Origin: JAXMBX01 sp046349635
GTDB taxonomy: Bacteria > Planctomycetota > Planctomycetia > Planctomycetales > Planctomycetaceae
Length of the DNA stretch: 18,901 nt
NCBI GenBank assembly: GCA_046349635.1
Contig: JAXMBX010000076.1
Location: forward strand, 1 to 18,901
Direction of reading: 5' to 3'
In this document: one piece after another, positions 7,536-14,612 of the stretch
Position numbering within the stretch: position 1 is the first letter of the stretch
Layout of the letters: each line of letters starts with the position of its first letter
Position numbers and translations under genes: made by a program
The notes under the pieces: generated by a model
Databases searched by the model: none
Told to the model about the DNA's origin: nothing
The model's input: only the letters and a program-made list of their open reading frames with translations

Positions 7536-8368
7536 CTACCCCGGCCAGACCCCACTGAAAACCTCCACCGCCGGCCCCGTCATGAACACTTCCCCACTCT
7601 CACTCCACTCCAGTTCCAGGTCTCCTCCCGGCAGGTGCGCCAAGACCCGCCGCTCCGTCAGCCCGTTCAGCACCCCCGCTACCGCAGACGCACACGCACC
7701 GGTCCCGCACGCCTGAGTCTCTCCCGAGCCCCGCTCCCAGACCCGCATGTTAAATTCCTTCGGCGACAGCACCTGGATGAACTCCGCGTTCACCCGCCGC
7801 GGAAAAGCAACGTGCTTTTCCACCTGCGGCCCGATCCGCAGCACCCAGTCATCGTTGACCTCATCCACGAACGTCACGCAGTGCGGATTCCCCATCGAAA
7901 CGCAGGTCACCTCCAGCGTCTTCTCCGCCACCTGCAGCTTCTCCCGGATCGGGGGCGCGCCCGGCAACGTCGTCGGGATCTCCGTATTCTGCAGGATCGG
8001 CTTCCCCATGTTCACCCGCACCCGCTCCGCCTTCCCCCCCTTGTCTTCGATTTGCAACGTGAGGACTCCCCGCCCCGTCTCGATCTGCAACTCCGGACGC
8101 GTGCAGATCCCGTGGTCGTAGACATACTTCGCCACGCACCGCACCCCGTTCCCGCACATCTCCGATTCGCTTCCATCCGCGTTGAACATCCGCATCCGGG
8201 CATCCGCCACTTCACTCGGACAGATCAGGATCAGACCATCCCCCCGATCCCCTTGTGCCGGTCGCTCACCTGTTGCGCCAGCGTCGGAATGTCCTGCGTC
8301 AGCTTCTCGTCAAAACAGTTCACATACACGTAGTCATTCCCCGCTCCGTGCATCTTCGTAAAACGCAT
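7536..8368 (-). pseudogene. dapF: Diaminopimelate epimerase, frameshifted
   Basis: DapF converts LL- to meso-diaminopimelate for lysine and peptidoglycan. From the ATG at 8368 the frame reads MRFTKMHGAGNDYVYVN through DRHKGIGG and then hits a stop. The following frame continues DGLILICPSEVADARMRMFNADG to the end. The family motif is GIGGDG; the sequence has six G (8240-8245 on the + strand as C) where seven would keep the frame. With one G restored the protein is 277 residues, the normal DapF length, with both catalytic Cys motifs intact: MCGNGVRC (Cys72) and ACGTGACA near the C terminus. All other parts look under selection, so a homopolymer sequencing error or a very recent mutation is likely. 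A downstream GTG (8210) could only start a protein lacking the first 53 residues. AGAGG lies about 10 nt before the ATG. Confidence 0.9.
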
Positions 8369-8439
8369 CACTGAACCGCCTCTTTCCTATGACTATTGTT
8401 CGTCTCTTGCACCCATGTCGCTCCCCGGTTGACGTATGC

Positions 8440-8456
8440 CACTGGCTTTGCCAGTG
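8440..8456. repeat. Perfect hairpin CACTGGC-TTT-GCCAGTG
   Basis: A 7-bp perfect stem with a 3-nt loop lies in the 155-bp gap between the YhaM-like gene and dapF. There is no T-tract on either side, so it may be a weak terminator/processing hairpin or a copy of a dispersed palindrome. I recall similar CCACTGGCTTTGCCAGTG words being common in planctomycete intergenic DNA; a genome count would decide. Confidence 0.55.
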
Positions 8457-8523
8457 CAGTCACTTAATCATGACAACACAATCAACCCTCAAGCGCGCCA
8501 AGCGTCTCCCGTTTGGGGACCAA

Positions 8524-9552
8524 TCACTCTGAACTCAACCGATACTCCTCAAATCCCCGGAAAAACCGCCGTCGTAACGGATTATCCCGGCTCGAAAACT
8601 CTTCCGAACCGGGGGTCTCCGCCAGCGCGTTGAACAGCATATTGTACTTCGCATCCAGATCATCCGCAAAATGGACCAGCAATGCCTCCGGCGTCGCCGG
8701 TTCCACCGGTGACCCATACTCCGGAATCCCCTGATGCGCCACTATCAGGTGCTCAATCCGCAGAAGCATCTCTTCATCCAGCTTCCCCAGCTCCAGCGCC
8801 TTGTTCCGCACCAGATCCCGCCCCAGCAGGATGTGTCCGATCAGCCTCCCGCGCGCCGTGTAGTCCGTCTTCCCAGGCTTGTGATCCAACTCGATCATCT
8901 TGCCGATGTCGTGCAGGATCGCTCCTGCAATCACCAGCGAACGATTCAACGGCGGGTTCATCCCCGGGTAATACGCCTGATACTTGTCCGCCAGAAACAA
9001 ACTCGTCTTCGTCACCGAGAGGACGTGCTCCAGATATCCTCCCGCAAAGGCATGATGGTTCCGCGACGCCGCCGACATCACTTTCAATTGCGCCGCATGT
9101 TCCACCAGCAGTGTGCAGACCAGTTCCCGTAATCCCGGATCGCTGATCTCGTTCTCGGCAATCGCCAGCAACTCCTGATACATCTCCTCCACGTCGAACC
9201 GTGACCGGATGAAATACCCGCTCGGATCGAACCCCTGTTCCCGGTCCGCCGCTTCCACTCGTCGAATCTTTTCAATTTCGATCCCCGGCCCGTACTGGTT
9301 TTCGAAATAGCTGCAGCGGACTTTGTAGAACTCCCCTTCGCTCCAGTTCTGCTCGCAATCGGCATAAAGCGCGCTGTCTTGCCACACCATCGTCGTCGCG
9401 CTCCGTTCCGGATCCCGGAACGTCACACGGTAATACGGCTTCCCGTCCCGTGTGGTCCCCCGTTCCCGGCTGACCAGCAACAGGAAACAGTCCCCCACGT
9501 CTCCCGATTCGAGGTTCCCCAGACTTACGACTGACACCGGTTTTTTCGTCAT
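8524..9552 (-). CDS. YhaM-like 3'-5' exoribonuclease, OB fold plus HD domain
   Basis: The 342-residue protein has an N-terminal OB-fold nucleic-acid-binding part (about 1-105; SLGNLESGDVGDCFLLLVSRERGTTRDGKPYYRVTFRD) and an HD phosphohydrolase domain. Likely metal ligands are H176 (GGYLEHVLSV), H214/D215 (AILHDIGKM), H240 (GRLIGHILLG), H273 (VAHQG) and D297/D298 (HFADDLDAK). This is the YhaM/CBF1 family layout, known for Mn-dependent 3' to 5' RNA or ssDNA degradation. The ATG at 9552 is chosen because the family starts just before this OB strand, although the frame is open upstream to 9819 and the Shine-Dalgarno sequence is weak. It is divergent from the Fe-S carrier gene. Cytoplasmic. Confidence 0.88.
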   Translation of the reverse strand: MTKKPVSVVSLGNLESGDVGDCFLLLVSRERGTTRDGKPYYRVTFRDPERSATTMVWQDSALYADCEQNWSEGEFYKVRCSYFENQYGPGIEIEKIRRVEAADREQGFDPSGYFIRSRFDVEEMYQELLAIAENEISDPGLRELVCTLLVEHAAQLKVMSAASRNHHAFAGGYLEHVLSVTKTSLFLADKYQAYYPGMNPPLNRSLVIAGAILHDIGKMIELDHKPGKTDYTARGRLIGHILLGRDLVRNKALELGKLDEEMLLRIEHLIVAHQGIPEYGSPVEPATPEALLVHFADDLDAKYNMLFNALAETPGSEEFSSRDNPLRRRFFRGFEEYRLSSE

Positions 9553-9884
9553 GGTTCTGTTCTCATCAGCAGCCTCACGAGTGATCCATCGTGCCTCCTG
9601 CCCCGTCCGCTCCTCACATCCTGCCGCGCAAACCCCCACCTCATAGCGAGTTACAAAAGAGGCCCGCTTTTCAATCTTTTCCGGGGAGGGCCTTGTCAGG
9701 ATTTGGGTGATCCTATAATAATAACAGTGGTTCGAAATCGCCGACAAACCCCCGAAAAGCTCTCCTTTTTGAAACCGAAACCCGGCGTCAACGATCCCAG
9801 ACCTCACTGAAATGCTCACCAGACAGGCCTCAAACCTGTCGATTCAATCCAAACGCCTCTTATTCTGACCGGAGAACTCCTTCC
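9553..9884. other. Divergent intergenic region, yhaM-like / iscA-like
   Basis: This 332-bp gap holds a promoter candidate at 9693-9719 and a small hairpin GACAGG-N7-CCTGTC at 9822-9840 that would fall in the 5' leader of the Fe-S carrier mRNA. The minus-strand frame of the neighbouring exoribonuclease remains open through part of it without recognisable protein similarity. Confidence 0.5.
9693..9719 (+). promoter_or_regulatory. Candidate sigma-70-type promoter for the Fe-S carrier
   Basis: TTGTCA (9693-9698) and a perfect TATAAT (9714-9719) are 15 bp apart, shorter than the usual 17. It would give a leader of about 160 nt. The AT-rich TATAATAATAAC stretch stands out in this GC-rich sequence. 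Confidence 0.35.
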
Positions 9885-10217
9885 ATGTCTCTCTTACTGA
9901 CTGAAAAAGCCGCCAAAGAAGTCCGCCGTGTGATCGACGAACAGAAACTCCCCGAAGGGACCGTTCTGCGGATCGGCGTCGTCGGCGGTGGCTGCAGCGG
10001 CTTCCAGTACAGCCTCGGCTTCGACAGCAACACCGATGAAGCCAAGGACTTCGTCACTGAACAGCACGGCCTGAAGGTCGCCGTCGACAAGAAGAGCGAC
10101 CTCTTCCTGGATGGCACCACCCTCGACTTCTACGACGGGCTCGAAAAGCGGGGGTTCACCTTCAACAACCCCAACGCCGTCAAGTCCTGCGGGTGCGGCA
10201 GCAGCTTCTCCGCCTGA
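9885..10217 (+). CDS. A-type iron-sulfur cluster carrier (HesB/IscA/ErpA family)
   Basis: The 110-residue protein covers the whole family: MSLLLTEKAAKEVRRVI at the start, GGGCSGFQYSLGF with Cys37, and the C-terminal NAVKSCGCGSSFSA with Cys102 and Cys104. These three Cys are the conserved Fe-S/iron ligands of A-type carriers, which pass [4Fe-4S] or [2Fe-2S] clusters to apo-proteins in the cytoplasm. Which subtype (IscA, ErpA or SufA) cannot be decided from context, since no other isc/suf gene is nearby. GGAG lies 10 nt before the ATG. It is a single-gene unit: divergent from the exoribonuclease gene and closed by a strong terminator 18 bp after the stop. Confidence 0.95.
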   Translation: MSLLLTEKAAKEVRRVIDEQKLPEGTVLRIGVVGGGCSGFQYSLGFDSNTDEAKDFVTEQHGLKVAVDKKSDLFLDGTTLDFYDGLEKRGFTFNNPNAVKSCGCGSSFSA

Positions 10218-10235
10218 GCCTCACAACACAGACCA

Positions 10236-10271
10236 AAAAGCCACCTCCCTTCGAGGTGGCTTTTCTTTTTT
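10236..10271 (+). terminator. Rho-independent terminator of the Fe-S carrier gene
   Basis: A perfect 12-bp stem, AAAAGCCACCTC (10236-10247) and GAGGTGGCTTTT (10253-10264), has a 5-nt loop and is followed by CTTTTTT. The A-rich 5' arm would also let it work toward the converging minus-strand glycosyltransferase gene, so it may be bidirectional. Confidence 0.92.
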
Positions 10272-10312
10272 ACCCTCTCCCCCCCGAGGGAGAGGGCAGG
10301 GTGAGGGGGCGG
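10271..10312. repeat. REP-like GC-rich palindromic element
   Basis: CCCTCTCCC (10273-10281) and GGGAGAGGG (10288-10296) form a 9-bp stem with a 6-nt loop, followed by CAGGGTGAGGGG. I know this word pattern (GGGAGAGGGnnGGGTGAGGGG) as a dispersed intergenic repeat in many Gram-negative genomes. It lies between two convergent genes directly after the terminator, a typical place for such repeats. No transposase is nearby. Confidence 0.65.
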
Positions 10313-10335
10313 TCCAAGCGTCTCTAAGCGTTGAT

Positions 10336-10983
10336 TCAAAAATGAACACCCAACGCCTCGTGCCGATGCTGAATCGCCAGCCCCGCCGCACACTCCTCAA
10401 ACACCATCCCGTCCGCCGCATAGACTCTGTGCATCCGCTCCCCAAACGCATCCGTCTCCTGAACCCGCTCTAACGGCAACGCGTAACACAACAGGTCGAT
10501 CTTCCCCTTCCGATACCCGCGCGGATAACGCCCCACAAACCGCTCCTGTTGCCACAGGTGGATGTCCACCACGCTCGCACACCCCGGTTGCGCGGCGATG
10601 TTCACCGCATGCCCCTGCAGGTAGCCGGGAAAGATCAGGTTGTCGTGGTTCACCCAGCAGACATAATTCCCCCGCGCCTGCTGCCAGCCGTATTGCCGCG
10701 CCGGATTTCCCCAGCACCCTTCCCGACGAGGCAATTCCCAGAACTCGATCCGCCGTCCGGGAAATGTCTTCCGCAGCGGTCGCAGCATCTTGCGCGGATC
10801 GTACCGCTCGCTGGACGCCGGCCCGTCCGAGATCACCAGCAGTTCCCACTCCTGGTACTGCTGGTCCATCACGCAGGCGAGCGCTCGCGGCAGGAACTCC
10901 AGCGTCTCAAAGACCGTCATCACAATGCTGAACCGGGGAATCAAACGACCACTCCCTCGCGCTGCCTTGGAGAGACCGCTCAA
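10336..10983 (-). CDS. Family 2 glycosyltransferase
   Basis: The 215-residue protein has a GT-A fold start, PRFSIVMTVFETLEFLPRALACVMDQQYQEWELLVISDG, in which SDG at 52-54 is the nucleotide-sugar motif, then GNPARQYGWQQARGNYVCWVNHDNLIFPGYL, with NHDN at 112-115 in place of the DxD-type metal site. It should transfer a sugar from a nucleotide donor; the acceptor is unknown. At 215 residues it is short for the family and has no transmembrane helix. The start is uncertain: TTG at 10983 is the only conventional start upstream of the first beta strand, and a G-rich run sits almost against it; the next Met (residue 22) would cut the strand. It begins 54 bp after the ribD stop and may be in the same transcript. 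Confidence 0.85.
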   Translation of the reverse strand: MSGLSKAARGSGRLIPRFSIVMTVFETLEFLPRALACVMDQQYQEWELLVISDGPASSERYDPRKMLRPLRKTFPGRRIEFWELPRREGCWGNPARQYGWQQARGNYVCWVNHDNLIFPGYLQGHAVNIAAQPGCASVVDIHLWQQERFVGRYPRGYRKGKIDLLCYALPLERVQETDAFGERMHRVYAADGMVFEECAAGLAIQHRHEALGVHF

Positions 10984-11037
10984 GCCCCCGCGTCGAACGT
11001 CGCCCCTTACCCTACCGGCCCCGGTTGCGCCGTCAAT

Positions 11038-12198
11038 TCAGGAGCGTTTCACCCGTCCCCGCAGGTACACGTCCCCCGCCAGGACTTCCGTCTGCAACAC
11101 CTCCAGCGGGAAAGCCTGTTCCATCTGCGGCAAGCCCTTTCCACCGATCGGCGTTCCGGCCCCTTCACCGCCGATCAATTTCGGCCCCAGGAACACATGC
11201 GCCTCGTCGATCAATCCCTCGTCGAAGACATGCCCCAGCGTCACTCCCCCCCCTTCCACGAGCAGATTCGTCATCCGCCGTTCCGCGAGCAACCCCATCA
11301 GCTTCCGCAGATCCAGTCGTCCCTCTCCCGCGAACGGCAGCGTCACGACCTCTACCCCTGCGTCCTGAAGTGCCGCGATCTTCTCTTTCTTCGCCGTTTC
11401 TCCCACGACGCACAACACCGGCGCCTGCTCAATCGTGGTCAGCAACTGACTCTCCAAGGGCAGCGTCGCACGCGGATCGAGGACAATCCGCACTGCCGTT
11501 CTTGGTCCAGCAGGCCGCGCCGTCAGCAGCGGATCATCCGCCCGAACAGTTCCAACGCCGACCAGAATTCCGTCCATCCGCCCCCGTAGTTGATGGACGA
11601 CCCGCCGCGAGTCGGTATTCGAAATCCACTGGGATGATCCGGTCCGGGAAGAAATCTTTCCGTCCCAGGTCATCGCCCATTTCGCGTGAACATAAGGCCG
11701 TTTCTGCTCAATGAGTGCCCGAAACGGCGCGTTCAGCTCTCGCGCCTCTGCTTGCAGCAGACCCACCTCCACCGTCACTCCTGCCGCGCGCAACCGCTCG
11801 ATCCCTTTGCCCGCCACTTCCGGAAAGGGATCCTGCTGCGCGACGACGACATGCCGGATTCCCGCCTTCAGGATCGCCTCCGTGCAGGGAGGGGTCTTTC
11901 CCGTGTGACAACACGGCTCCAGTGTCACATACAAAGTCTGTTCCGGCTGGATCTCGCGCGCCGAGGCAAACGCATTCACCTCCGCATGCGGCCCGCCGAA
12001 TTTCTCGTGCCATCCCTGCCCCACCAGCCGCAATTGCGAATCGACGATCACCGCCCCCACCATGGGATTCGGCTCGACGTCCCCTTCGCCGCGCGCCGCG
12101 AGTTGCAGCGCATAACGCATCACCGCCGCCGGTTCGGAAAACCGATGTCCCGTTTCCAGGAGAGGCTCTGCGGCAGGCGATGTGCGTCCAGGGTTCAT
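11038..12198 (-). CDS. ribD: Bifunctional riboflavin biosynthesis deaminase/reductase RibD
   Basis: The 386-residue protein carries both RibD domains. The N-terminal cytidine-deaminase-like domain has the zinc site HAE at 71-73, PCC at 95-97 and Cys105 (LEPCCHTGKTPPC). The C-terminal reductase domain runs from about KRPYVHAKWAMTWDGKISSRTG (167 on) and includes GVGTVRADDP and NLLVEGGG. It performs the second and third steps from GTP to riboflavin: deamination of the pyrimidinone and NADPH-dependent reduction of the ribose side chain. The length is normal. The ATG at 12198 is chosen because AAGG lies 5 nt before it and because the longer frame would overlap the end of the upstream gene. It sits 20 bp after the SEC-C gene, so the two are probably co-transcribed. 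No FMN riboswitch is seen upstream. Confidence 0.94.
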   Translation of the reverse strand: MNPGRTSPAAEPLLETGHRFSEPAAVMRYALQLAARGEGDVEPNPMVGAVIVDSQLRLVGQGWHEKFGGPHAEVNAFASAREIQPEQTLYVTLEPCCHTGKTPPCTEAILKAGIRHVVVAQQDPFPEVAGKGIERLRAAGVTVEVGLLQAEARELNAPFRALIEQKRPYVHAKWAMTWDGKISSRTGSSQWISNTDSRRVVHQLRGRMDGILVGVGTVRADDPLLTARPAGPRTAVRIVLDPRATLPLESQLLTTIEQAPVLCVVGETAKKEKIAALQDAGVEVVTLPFAGEGRLDLRKLMGLLAERRMTNLLVEGGGVTLGHVFDEGLIDEAHVFLGPKLIGGEGAGTPIGGKGLPQMEQAFPLEVLQTEVLAGDVYLRGRVKRS

Positions 12199-12203
12199 GC
12201 TGA

Positions 12204-12207
12204 CCTT
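12204..12207 (-). promoter_or_regulatory. Ribosome binding site AAGG deciding the ribD start
   Basis: AAGG lies 5 nt before the ATG at 12198. The longer in-frame start near 12240 lacks such a site and would overlap the upstream gene. Confidence 0.5.
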
Positions 12208-12218
12208 GTTAGCGACCT

Positions 12219-14348
12219 TTAGTCTTGTCCGGGGAGCCACAGGCCACTGCCGCCCTGTGTTCCGCCACCAGCCGGTTCAGCCGCTCCCGGCGTCCAGACA
12301 CCCCCCGCCAGCGCCGGCGCGGCATCCGCCGTCACGATCTGACTCATGAACGGCATCTCCAGCTTGTACGACGCCACCAGTTGCTGCAGTTGCTCCGACA
12401 GGCCGGGAATCTTCTTGCCGTAGTTCTCCATGATCTGACGCACCAGCGGAATCGCCTGCTTGTCCTCCGGATCATCCAGCCGCACGACAAGTTCCTTCAG
12501 ATCCCACATGATCTTCAACTCATACGCCCGAGGCAGGTTCTTGGTCTCCTCGCGCCCCTTCGCGATCCACTGCAACGCCTCTTCCTTGTTCATGTTCTGA
12601 TGGCACAGGTCCGCCAGCGTCCGGTACAGCTCTCCCACCGGCGTTTCCGCCGTCAGATTCTCCGGACGGGAGACCGCCCCCTTCAGCACCTTGTACAGAA
12701 AGTCATAGTGCTCCATCGATCCCGCGCGATTCAGGACCGTCAGCAACTGTTCCTGCGACAACTTTTCCAGCGGAACACGCCGCAGATCCAAAATCGACAA
12801 CGCGGTCACGTCCGTTTCCGGAGTGATTTCCAGCGGTGCCGGCTCCGTCAGTTGCAGCTTGTGACGCAGCGTCGACACGTCCACCGGATACTGGGGTTCG
12901 CACATCGCCTCCAGCACATTCAGCGCTGCTCCCAACCGCACCCGGTACTCGGGATTTCCGGCGACTTCCAGCGGCGTTTTCCCTCCCAGCGTCTTCTGCG
13001 GAGAGTTGACCCACGTCTCCTGCACCGTCCGGTCCCAGTGGTCCCGCGTCAAACGGCGTTGCAGTCCGGGAGAAATGTCGCGCGGGAAATGCCACCGCCA
13101 GTGGAACATCCCCAGGTCGCTCGGATAGGAATCGACCACGTCGGTCTCTTCATCCGGTCCCAGTTCTTCCCCGCCGGCCGCACGGACCTTCTGCATCAGG
13201 TCGTTCAACTTTTCAGGGGACATCGGCACCAGGACTCCCCGGGCTTTCCCATCCCCTTCGTTGGCGATCGTGAATTGCGCCAGCACCTGCGGAATGTTCT
13301 CCGCCGTCACCCCGCCCGTCGGCACCGCACGGTCCAGAATTTCATAGACCCCCACCAGGTTCCGGCGCGGATCACCCTCCGGGTAAGCCGGGGTCGGCAA
13401 CCGCGCGAATCCTTCCTGCTGATCCAGTTGGCTCAACAGCTTGCTGACCGAACGCACCTCGAATTTCCGCCCGCGAATCTCGGTCCGGAATTCAGGCTGG
13501 TTGTAATCCAGCAGTTGCGCCAGCACTTCGCTTTCGACCGCCCGATCAACGTTCGAATCGGTTTCCGCAGCTTTGTGCAGATACTCCGCCGCGGTTTTCT
13601 CATCGCCCGCCCACGCACAGCAGATCCCGGAATTTCGCCAAAGAGAATACTCCTGCGGAATCTTGTCCGCCGCCTGGCGATACATCTTCCCTGCCTTGCC
13701 GAACAATCCTTCGTCCGCCCACTGATAAGCGGGGGCGAGGGCCTTTTGTCCCTTGGGAGGGAGGACGATCAACTGATAAGACGTCCGGAACGGGTACGGA
13801 ATCGAGCGGGTCGAGTCCAATTCCGCCAGTTCTTCGAGGATTTCCCCCTGCCGTTCGCCGTCGCGGGCCAGGCCCAGAGCCAGTTCCAGGTAACGATGCA
13901 GCGCCATCACATGCCCCTTGGAGGCATGCATCGTCCCGACCGTCATCGCCAGCGTCGCGACTGCGTCCGGGTTCTTGTCCCGCCCCTGCTGAAGCGCCAG
14001 GTCGATCTTTTCCTGCGCCGCGTCCAGCCCTTCGCCCTGGGCCGTCAGGACTGCATCCATGAGCATTCCGACCGGATGTTCCGGATCCACTTCCCGCAAC
14101 CTGGTCACGGTCGCGCGGGCTTCGTCATTCCGCCCCTCTTCCGCCAGCAGGCTGCTTTTCACGCTCAACAGCCACGGATTCTTCGGATATTTCGGCTCCA
14201 GTTTTTCGACCGCCTGCAAAGCGGCATGCGTCTGCCGTGACGCCCGCAACCGCATGATCGGTTCCATCTCAGGCAGAATGTCCGCGCAACAGAACTTCAT
14301 TTTCTTGCCGCTGCCACACGGACACGGGGCGTAGATGTCCACTTCCAT
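12219..14348 (-). CDS. SEC-C motif and TPR-like repeat protein
   Basis: The 709-residue protein opens with a SEC-C zinc motif, APCPCGSGKKMKFCC (Cys 9, 11, 20, 21), the metal-binding tail module known from SecA but placed here at the N terminus. Next come helical TPR-like repeats (for example KYPKNPWLLSVKSSLLAEEGRNDEARATVTRLREVDPEHP and GLFGKAGKMYRQAADKIPQEYSLW). A later segment has SPQKTLGGKTPLEVA, a motif often met in SEC-C proteins. The last 30 residues are Gly/Ala-rich and hold two related words, GGVWTPG and SGLWLPG. The function is unknown; a cytoplasmic protein- or RNA-binding scaffold is plausible. The start at 14348 puts the Cys motif right at the N terminus; the frame is open to 14390 but adds nothing recognisable. 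Confidence 0.83.
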   Translation of the reverse strand: MEVDIYAPCPCGSGKKMKFCCADILPEMEPIMRLRASRQTHAALQAVEKLEPKYPKNPWLLSVKSSLLAEEGRNDEARATVTRLREVDPEHPVGMLMDAVLTAQGEGLDAAQEKIDLALQQGRDKNPDAVATLAMTVGTMHASKGHVMALHRYLELALGLARDGERQGEILEELAELDSTRSIPYPFRTSYQLIVLPPKGQKALAPAYQWADEGLFGKAGKMYRQAADKIPQEYSLWRNSGICCAWAGDEKTAAEYLHKAAETDSNVDRAVESEVLAQLLDYNQPEFRTEIRGRKFEVRSVSKLLSQLDQQEGFARLPTPAYPEGDPRRNLVGVYEILDRAVPTGGVTAENIPQVLAQFTIANEGDGKARGVLVPMSPEKLNDLMQKVRAAGGEELGPDEETDVVDSYPSDLGMFHWRWHFPRDISPGLQRRLTRDHWDRTVQETWVNSPQKTLGGKTPLEVAGNPEYRVRLGAALNVLEAMCEPQYPVDVSTLRHKLQLTEPAPLEITPETDVTALSILDLRRVPLEKLSQEQLLTVLNRAGSMEHYDFLYKVLKGAVSRPENLTAETPVGELYRTLADLCHQNMNKEEALQWIAKGREETKNLPRAYELKIMWDLKELVVRLDDPEDKQAIPLVRQIMENYGKKIPGLSEQLQQLVASYKLEMPFMSQIVTADAAPALAGGVWTPGAAEPAGGGTQGGSGLWLPGQD

Positions 14349-14473
14349 GATGTGTTGTCTTTCTATGTCTGGGACGGATCCGCCTGCCACAGATCCGAGG
14401 GGAGGACGGTTCGCTTCTGGTGTTCCCTCAGTTCGCGAGTCATGACCCGCCGGAACGACCGGAATTCGAGAGT

Positions 14474-14550
14474 GAAGCCCTCAGGGCTTCGAGATCAACG
14501 CCTGGGTTGATCCACGCCATTCTAGCAGAAATGCCCCTGATTCGCAGGGG
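14474..14550. repeat. Three consecutive hairpins in one intergenic gap
   Basis: Within 77 bp are GAAGCCC-TCA-GGGCTTC (14474-14490), GATCAAC-N6-GTTGATC (14493-14512) and CCCCTG-ATTCG-CAGGGG (14534-14550), all perfect. The first part (AGCCCT..AGGGCTT, then GAGATnnAnnCCTGGG) resembles a dispersed two-hairpin intergenic repeat I know from planctomycete and other genomes. The gap lies between the stop of the GH10-like gene and the start of the SEC-C gene; no T-tract follows, though an A-rich run is present nearby. Confidence 0.6.
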
Positions 14551-14612
14551 ATCGGCGACCGGAAAAAAGTCCGCAATTTCGCAGCTTTACTGCAAAAAAT
14601 GACTCGGCACTT

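Noticed and set aside
7247..7555. A 102-codon minus-strand frame filling the gap after dapF
   Set aside because: It overlaps the dapF end, has a basic low-complexity product and no ribosome binding site or family resemblance.
8208..8210. The GTG at 8210 as the true start of a short dapF
   Set aside because: It would omit the first 53 residues, including the conserved GAGNDY and GGDG parts, which are present just upstream in the neighbouring frame.
9553..9819. An N-terminal extension of the YhaM-like protein to 9819
   Set aside because: The added residues look like translated intergenic DNA, including the AT-rich promoter-like stretch, and the family starts at the OB fold.
12225..14240. A 671-codon open frame on the + strand opposite the SEC-C/TPR gene
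   Set aside because: It mirrors the minus-strand gene, is rich in Arg, Gln, His, Leu and Pro with no recognisable domain, and is explained by codon bias in GC-rich DNA.
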